DNA of 10,932 nucleotides from Phoronis pallida (taxonomy: Eukaryota > Phoronida > Phoronidae), in NCBI GenBank assembly GCA_028565715.1, contig JAOXYC010221239.1, positions 1 through 10,932 on the forward strand, read 5' to 3'. Positions 1 through 9,300 of the stretch are shown here, piece after piece. The position numbers and the translations under genes were made by a program. Within the stretch, counting starts at the first letter, position 1. Each line of letters opens with the position of its first letter. The notes under the pieces are model-generated. The model was not told where the DNA came from. It made no database searches and was given only the letters and a program-made list of their open reading frames with translations.

Positions 1-139
1 ATTGAAGAGAGTTGAAAATTTAGATTTCTCTATGGTAACTTGCTTCATGTCATATACAAAATGTTTTTGTGCAGAATGTATTTTCATTATCATAACACTC
101 TCAGATATAACAGCACAATACCACATCTTAATTCCCTAC

Positions 140-347
140 CTATCATGGAGGTCAATAAGCTGCATGGCCGACACCCAGCCCATACCACATTGTAGGCTAG
201 CTGGGGTAATGACCACTCCTTTCTCTGGTTTTCTCCCAATGGCGAACAACAGAGCAATGTAAGACTCGGACGGATTGATGGAGGCTCTACTACTGGCTGC
301 TGGGTCATCCAGGGAGGGTATAAACCATTGAAGGCAGAGATCTGCAG
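140..347 (-). CDS. CFAP54: CFAP54-like exon 15 in window: ADLCLQWF segment
   Basis: This is the last exon in the window. It reads (T)ADLCLQWFIPSLDDPAASS, then RASINPSESYIALLFAIGRK, then a loop and SLQCGMGWVSAMQLIDLHD. The order of helix (DLCLQW), strand-like hydrophobic stretch (YIALLFAIG) and helix (WVSAMQLIDLH) differs from the upstream solenoid. The acceptor is CTTTCAG and the donor GTAGGG, leaving AG for the next exon, which lies before base 1. The gene therefore continues off the left edge, and no stop codon or polyadenylation signal belonging to it is visible. Confidence 0.8.
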
Positions 348-3300
348 CTGAAAGTAATGGCATTTTGTTAAAATAACTTATATCTGCAAATTTTCTTGTT
401 CGCAGCAAAGTCCATGTTGCTATCAAATAAAATACGACTGTATGGACACATTAAAACTGCTTCTCTTGATTTATTTATTTAATTTTATTCCATCATTTGT
501 ACATTTGTTTTACTTATCTCCCCCTGATTGTACTGCTATGGCCGATAGATGGCGCTGTCATTGTAATTTTCATATAAATTGTATACGCTTGCCATAAATT
601 TGGCGCGAATCCTGTGATCAAGAAGTAGAACTTCGAAACTAGTCAGTAATATATGTACTATGTTTTTTAAAACAGTCGTATTTTATCTGAAAGCAACTTA
701 TATCTGGTAAACAGTTGTTACATGTTTGGTATGCAAAGATATTAAAAATTCTCACGAAAAATAGAATTGTTTTATGGGACAATCAATTTTAAAGGGTAAT
801 CAATAATCTTTCTTGTGTTTTTAATGAACAGAATTAATAAATTTTCAGTCTATTACCCAAAGGCAACTCTCAAGTCACATGTTCATTGTTGTTTCTTGCT
901 AATCACCCAGAGATTTGAAATGTTAATTAATATTCATTAAAGATGCATAAGCCGGATTGGGGACCATAAAAGTAATAAAAATTAATTGAAGTGAAACTTG
1001 CCTATTAGAGCATAAAATAACTAGCGTTGGGCCAACACAAGTTAAATTTTAATCTGTTATAAGTCATTTTTGCCACTTTAACAATTTCAAAAATATTTGC
1101 TGCACGTCTAAGGCTGTTTTTATATTTAGAGTACAATAAGTACAATGATTTTCACTGCAATTTGTTTTCATGACTTTTATGGTCATGGATATGGCTTATG
1201 CATCTTTAAAACTTACTAGGTGCAGTCAATATATCCTTATCCAGTGGCTTATATACTTTGGTCATCAGTCCAGGTGGCGCAAACAGTATAGGCTCGCTAT
1301 CAACATTATCTGGATGATCATTGGTGGACGGTAGATTGCCAGTATACTGTACACATGTGAGCGAGGGAGCGTTGGCATCCTCCTTGCTGTAGTCGAGCTT
1401 GAGAAGTGGGGGTGGGAACATGGCGGAGCACTGCTCGGCATAAATCTGTGGCAAGAATGTTTAAATCAAGGTGATATCATTACATGAGATTTTTTTGGCA
1501 ATTGATAGACATTTTTCATACTTGGGGAGCTAAGTACTTAGTGATAAGTTTACTCAAGAAATTCAAAGTATAATTTTATGTCAAAAACTTCAGTCAAATA
1601 CAATTTGGGAGACTTCTACAATCCTAGAGGCAAAAAACAAATTAATGAAATCCACATAAATATAGTTCTAAACTTTATCTTAGTTTAGGTTAAGAATTCA
1701 GGTCTAAGGAAATAAACAGTTTAGTTTGTGACTTCAAAACAAAAAATAAATTCTAACCGGCAGATTATCAGCTAGGAAGCAATGCATGTGTGTCGTCCTA
1801 AGTGCCCACGGTCCACTGAAGAGGGCGGTCCTTACCACATCCTGGTTAAGGCTTGTATCAAGGTTCATGTGACTTATGAAGCCAAGGTCTGTTGTTTGCT
1901 CTTGGTCACAGTCGCCAGCCTTCTGGAGATCCTCGTTGGCAACGGGCAAGGTGGCGGTACTGCAGAGCCGTTGTAGTAGACTTTGATAACCTGTAAATTG
2001 AATTCATAACAAGTAAGTTGTGGCCGGAGGTAATCATCCTCCATCTAAACTTAGTGTTGAGTTTCAGCTCCATTGTTAAATGAATGGAAAACAATCCCTG
2101 GCTCAGGTAACTTCAAAATTTCAAAACAACACTGATTACAGAAAATCACAGTTTTTTTAAAACTTTGTTTGTCTTCATTCTCCAGTCAAAAAGCCTTAAT
2201 GAAACAAACAAATGTATGCTTTTACTGCCAGAAAGTTATACATTTTGAAAAGACAGAAACATTCAGAACCCGACCCGGAATCGAACCCGGGTCTCCTATT
2301 TTCATGATAGTTGTGCTTAAACCACTACACCACTGGGGTCCTAGTAATTTCTGTGCTAATTTTAACACTATAAACCAGTGTATATATTTATGAAACACTT
2401 TTATGATTTATTGAATTGAAATAACATTGACATCAGTTTCAGTTTCAGTTGCGAGAAAGATTGTGAGACCTCACTTGCAAATGGGGGCCAGAATTTAACA
2501 TTCAAGTGGTGGTTTATACTTTCAAAAATATTTACAGATACATGTTATTGAAATATTTACCAAGCAGATGTATCCAGCTTATGTCACTAGCCTCTTTACG
2601 GCACTTATCAATCTGATCTTCATATGTTTCAACCTTCTTCACTTCAAGTGATTCCTTGAGAACAGCCAAGTCCTCCTCCATAAAGTCTGGAAATTAAAGA
2701 ACAATGTGGATATCCATAACTCAACTGCTTAAAAAAGTAAGACATCGATTATATTTTTTTGTCAAAAGTATTGAGTGGTGACATCAGTGTATTAAATTAT
2801 ATACCAGTCTTCGTCCTGTTTTTGCAGGTAAGTCCAAATTAGATTAAATATGGAGGCACTTCTTTATCAACTGTGCCAAAGAATATTAAAACACAAATGC
2901 TTTCAAAATATGAATTTCATGATAGCATTCCAATTTTTGAAATCTAGCATTTTGATCGATCTTTATCTGAAATTGTTTGAATATTTGTAAATCATTTGTA
3001 TTTCATGCATGGTAACAATTTCTAAAAAAATTAATTAAAATACCTTTGTAGACTTTGCGTTTCTCGCCAAGGCAGTAATGTGACAAGAGGTCAAGGATGG
3101 AAAATTCTGGAATCTTCATGACAGCTTCATTGATTAGGTGTTTAGAAGTGACGTTAACATCCCCCGCCAGTAGTATGCGAGAGCGCTGAGCTAAACCAGT
3201 GAAAGCTGCACAGCGAATGGCAACCCAAGCTGCTCGACGTTCTTTATCATTTTCAGTTACTTCCTGTGATCGTTTGCGATTTTCCTCCTTTTCTTTTTTG

Positions 3301-6300
3301 CTCTATAAAACAAAGTTAAATTTTGTTGAACACAATGTTATCCTACGGTACCCCATTTGATGAACTCGGAAGAAATGGCCAGACACAATCATGGCAGTGA
3401 CAATTTTCCAGCAGTGCAAGAACTATCCATGGCAAATTATTAGAAATGGTAACTTTACAAACAAAGTCATAAAATCTTTCAGAATACTCTTAATTTCTTC
3501 AAGCATCATCGTTTGTTTAGTTAATAGAAAAAGGGTCTGGTTATTCAAATCAGGAGGTTTTCTTATTATTCTATTTTCAGTGATCAAGAGATTCCTTAAT
3601 GTAAATTTTGCCTTTTGCAATTTCATGTCCTCAGATGTTAAAACATCTGAGGACATGAAATTGTATATAATTGAAATTCTAATGTTGAAATCCTACCATC
3701 CATTTTTTGCTAGGTTTCTTTTTCTTCTTCTTTGTTGGCGAGGGTGTTTCCCTGGTGACACTAGGTGTGTCTCTCTCGTCCCCTTTCTCCCCTACTTCAG
3801 CTCCTTCCTCCACCTTGTCTTCGGCCATATCGTCCCCACTTTCCCCACCAGACTCGAACATCGTAGAGCCTTCACGGGTGGCTGAGACACCACTGCTTAC
3901 AATGTACAGCAAGGCTATTTCTAGGTAGGCTTGTCGTATCAACCTGTAAATGGTAGAATAGAATGTGATTTATCAATAAAATCTCATATAAAATTGCCTT
4001 TCAAAGGTTTTTGGCTATTTTCCATTGAAATGTTAGGAACAGATGTGGCAAGAATTTGGTTTAACTAAATGCTGATTTTGGATTTTATTGCAGTCTTTCC
4101 TCCGTAGGAGCGTGGCGATTAGTTGACTTGTTTTTTAAAAAAGTGTGGGCAAGTTTGCCAAGCCAAACCTAATAGGGCCACTCTTTGTAACATTTAATAA
4201 GATTGAGATGACAATCTCAGAGCAAGGTCAATTTATTTTAGACATTTTAAAGTTAACATACCCTAAGTCATGATCAGAATGGAAGCTGAGATTGATAGCC
4301 TCTAGTAGAGTTTCTGCAACTGCCCTCTGATGGAATTTACCCAGCAGGAACAGCTGTCTCTGCAGCCGCCCTGTTGAGAGATGACAAAATAATAATTATT
4401 CAAGCATTCACTTCTGTAGTGTATGAGAAAGAACTAGACATTTTGGTAGCAGAAATATTGTTTTAAAATTTCTTTGATGTATATAGTTACGTAAAAAAAT
4501 ACATTATCACCCTGGTCCCAAAAATTAGTTGGTGTTTAATTCTTGTTTGGTTAGAATTGTGTGAAGATAATAATTTCTTTTGACTTACAAACGACAAATA
4601 TTTTTCAGTTGCTTAAGTTGGAATCAACAGTATTTTAAATCACTTTGAACTCTCTCTTCTAAAAGACAGAGAATAATTTACACTAACCAATATTGAAGAG
4701 AATCTCTGCCTCCAGATTTGCATATCTGTTGGTGATGACGCGGCTCATTTCCAGAGCTGTTGTAAGAACACCAAGAGCTGATACCCACAATGCAACCATC
4801 TCATCCTCAGACCTGGAGAAGTAATTAATGATGATTTCAAAATATACATTTTTTGAGAAAAAATGAGCTTGAAAAAAAGACAGTATAGTCTGCTGTATAG
4901 CTAGGGTAACAATTTTCTTTTATAACACAATTAGTTATATTTTTTTTTGTCCTTCTTTGCCTAAAAGAAAGCCAAAGATTCAGTTAGTCGAATGTTCGGG
5001 ACAAATTTTATTTCCACAGTTGTAGGTATATTATAAGGTCAACATGGAACTTTGATAAAACAATATGAATTTCTGGTAGCTAACTTTATGTCATTTGGCT
5101 TGCTGAAAGATAAAGGCACTCTCGCTCTTTAAGCTCAAGGCATTGTTTTTCATAAACAATTGGGTTTTTCTACAATTAGAGGCCTACTTCATTTTTTTAT
5201 ATGTTTGTTTCAAATCAATCAAAGTATGCAAGTAGACACTAAAATGAAAGCGCTCTAGGGAGCGTAACTTGGCAAAAAGCAATATAAAATAACCGGAAGT
5301 CAAGTTTGGTCAATCTTCACCAACAGTCATAGAGCTCTTATTCATAAATTTTTTTTACCAACATGATCAACAAACTTGGCAAGTAAAAATACAGATTTGT
5401 CAATACTCACTTCAATCTAGCCATCTTGGAAGCATTCCTAGCCATAGCGTGCCCAATCCTCAGTTTGACCTGTGCTAGCACTAGTACATGTGGTAGATAC
5501 AGGTTAGCCATGGGGGTAGATATTGAGGAGTATTCCAGTCGTTGGTTCTCAGGGTAGTACTGCACGATGCGATCACCCAAATCTTGGACCTAAGAGTCAA
5601 GTTGTAAACAATTTTCAAGTTATAATCACTAAGTGTTGTAGTTTAACATAACCTGGACAGCTATGGGTGTAGATATTGAAGAACAGAACTCCAGTCGGCA
5701 GTCGTTCATTCTCAGGGTAGTACTGCACTATGCGATCACCTAAATCTTGGACCAGGGAGAAAAGATCTAAATATTGTTCAACTCCCAAATCAGTTTTGCT
5801 TTCAAACAAAGTGAAATCAATGATCAAATGAAACAAAAACAGCGAAAATCATACTCATTCGCCGGGAATCAAACCCATGATCCCTTTCTAACCAGGCAAG
5901 CATCATAACCTTTCCATCATTTTATCCTGAGCCCATCTGACGGAGACTGCATCCCTGATACGAATTTAATTGAAACGTGACACATTGTAACTCTGGATAT
6001 AATGTTTTATGCACACTTTCTAGGATGACTGCATTCTTAATAAAAACTACGAACATGAAGGGTATTGATTTCATACCTGGTCGAGTAGCTGAGACTGGCA
6101 GTCAATATATCTTGGCAGAGTCTTGTTGGTGGTGTCTTTAGATTTGCTGATGGATGCCGCCATCATGTCTGTCAGTTGTATCTGAGTTAGGGTTGACAGC
6201 AGGCAACCAGGGGTGGAGAGACGACGGACACTGCATAGCAGACGTTCAACTTCCTACGGAAAAATAGATCCATTGGATGTTATTATACAAGAAATATTTC

Positions 6301-9300
6301 CTTGATTAATGAAAAACATTGCAATCACATGATGAAATAAATTGGTCATTGCCTTTATGATTATTTATTTATTAATTGGTACCACAAACATCAGGGCTTA
6401 ACGCCCACCCGTGGCTTAAGCCCACCCGTGGCTTAACGCCCACCCCCTGTTTAATATAAAAAAAATATGTATTTGTACACAAATTGGTGTAAATACCAAC
6501 TTAGGTAATTGTTTGACCTTCCCAATCTATAAGCCCAGGAACTTATACCAGGGTATATGTTAATTAAAAGTAAACTTCACTTTCTAGGCTATGAGCTATT
6601 TGATGACTCATCACCATACAAGGACATCTAGCTTTCATGTCCCAATGTCTGGAAATATTCCAAAAACAGTCACCTAGAAAGTAAAATTTCCCAACAATAT
6701 AAATTATGCATTACATACCTCTAGAATCTCTCTAGTCTCTTCAAGTGGCAGACCCTCCATGATGTTCAACATGGCGCCATGAAACATGAACTCTGCTTGC
6801 ATCTCAGCGTCACCACAGCTCTCGGCCTCCATGACACCCTCGCCAATATACTGGCGACAATCAGCCATCTCAACTATCACCTTGGATATGGGTCCTGAAC
6901 AAAACACAATTTCAGTTAAAAAATTTAAAATTTACTGTTCTTTTTCAAAATCGTGAATTATAAATTGGGATGGTTTGAAATATTAAGATAGGCAAAGTTT
7001 GGTTACTGCTGATTCCAAGAAATGGGCTTAAAACCAGGTGGGCCTGTATCCACAAATGAGTTGTTGATACGGTGTAAGTCAAAACAATTGCTTTCATGTA
7101 AAACTGTGTTTTCTCAATGTACAATAAACAACAATAATTCTTTAACTACCAAGTTTGTATTTAAAACCAGTAGCACTTACCAGAATTGAATGTTAAAGAT
7201 GACAATATGGGATCAAATATTTACCTTTAATATGACCCATTCCTCTGATAGCTTGCATCATAGATTTAACCAGAGCATAGCGACAGTCCAACCAGAGTCT
7301 AGCATCCAGACGAGACCTACTCTGGAAGTTCTGATACTGATAGTGACTGTTGGCAGGCTCAGTCAGTCTCACTCCAGGACTCACACCGCTCTTGTTACTC
7401 GCCATAGCTTTGATGGATGAGCCCCTTTAATAAAAAAATCATATTTTTCAATTTGAAAGGAGATTTGTACATTTCTTTTATTGCAGAACCGTGACTGAGG
7501 GCATTCATTTAATTAAACATTTCAGCTTCTAACAGCATTGTCTTTTTCATCACAGCAACCTCATTGGTTGAAGTCAGAAGCAGTAAAAGTTTTGAACATA
7601 GTCTTGGTCACAATTTAATATCATTTATACGATAATTATTAAAGAAATAAAATGTGAAACTACCTCATATTAGATTTATTAGGACTCTTTGACTTGGTAT
7701 CAAATATCTTGGCAGATTTCAGCAGTTTCATTGCAGAGAAGACTGTTCTTGCCGCCATGGCTGCATGGTGCCGTTGGCGTGCAATATTGGCCAGTTCCAG
7801 CTTACTGACCACCACCAACTCCAGCTCAGATGATGGCAGACTGTCTGGTCCCTCTAAAAAAGACACAAATATGTCAAAAACAAAATCAAGTCACTACAAA
7901 AGCCATTACTAAAAATAAACAAGATAATAGTTATGATCAAAATTGAGATCCTTTTATTAATTTTGAGTCGTACCAACATTTGGTTATTTATTTCACAATA
8001 ATTGGACATCATAATTGCTTTTTAAATTTTAAGTTGAGTACCAAATGAAGATGGCACCATTCCATCTTAAATCAATCATCAGCAGAAAGAAATAACAAAG
8101 ACAAAACAATACATGTATTCAGATGAAAAATAGAGAGAAATTCAAGGAAGTCATCAAAGATTACTATTTTCTAATGAGAGGATACATATGGGATATAATT
8201 TGGGGAGAAAAGTTCAAGTACAGACTTTCATGTGATATTCCATCTCATGGAAGATCGTGAGGTTTTTACTAGGTTTCATGCCTCATGTGATCTGATGATT
8301 CAATTAATGATTTACAATATACATGTTAAGAATGTGCAACATTAATGTAAAACCAGTGCAAACCCAGAGACGTTGGTGAAATATTAAGCCCCTGTGTACT
8401 TGACGTTTACCTTCAGAACGATAAAGCATCAAATTCGACTGATGGGACTGGCCATCAACCCAACTTTGGCCCAAGTGCTCTTAGATAACTATCATTAGGC
8501 CAAGCTTTGCTTTCTGGACCAGTTAACAGACGTGTGCAATTGCATGCAAATTGGTATGGTGCTACTGACATAATCTAGTATTCTTGTTTTAGTTTAATCA
8601 ATTTTAATTCTTCATGGAAGGACCAAGACATTAACATGGCTAATCAGGCTAGCAGCATAGGCACTCGAAGTCCCCTAGCACGGCCTCTGGCTGGCTCCTG
8701 TCAGGTCCACACCCTTGTTGTCCCTTTCAAATTGTGTAAAATGAATGCAGTGGCTTGTGGTGATACTAATGGTTAGAATGAATCTTGGCCAGATATATCA
8801 TGGTGGTTAGTGAGCTGGTGGTGTGTGTTATTAACTTCAATCTGGTGTGGGGGGATGTTATATTTAAACACATTGTTACATGCAGTCATGCAATGGTGCA
8901 GGAAGTTATTTTCCAGTTCGTGGTGCTTTTTACTTACTTTTGTATTTGACTAAAATGTTGAAAATTGAAACATATAAACAGATGATACATAAAATGATAG
9001 TTTCAATTAATAGGACAATTGTCCACATTTTGTTCTGGGTGACAACAAAAATATTGACAGCATTCAAATTAAAATCCTCATGGCTGAATTTTTTTTTTTT
9101 AAAATGATCATAATTAAGATGAATTTGATTTAATATTAAAATTTGGGATAACAAATAATTTGAATGATCTTGGGACCAAATGGAAAATAATGTCATCACA
9201 ATAATGTTTAATTTTTTTTTTTTTTTACTAGTCTAATAAGATTAGATATCAATTGGTTTCCTCACCATTTTCATTGGGTGTTTCCAGAAGAGTCTCTGAG

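Noticed and set aside
2-262. 86-codon plus-strand open frame at the left edge
   Set aside because: It overlaps exon 15 in antisense and has no protein-like features beyond a chance hydrophobic stretch.
2265-2342. Functional tRNA gene
   Set aside because: The anticodon arm has no clear U33 and anticodon, the T loop has eight bases, and the body is 78 bases long.
3391-3885. 164-codon plus-strand open frame, the longest in the window
   Set aside because: It overlaps exon 10 in antisense and the palindrome, uses intron sequence for half its length, and has no recognisable domain. The minus-strand exon with matching splice phases explains the region better.
7193-7405. ATG at 7405 as a translation start
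   Set aside because: The frame is open upstream to a good acceptor at 7425-7426 and the phase matches the preceding exon, so it is an internal methionine.
8880-9199. Overlapping open frames on both strands in the long intron
   Set aside because: They are Ile/Lys/Phe-rich translations of AT-rich DNA with no motif and no phase-compatible splice sites required by the gene.
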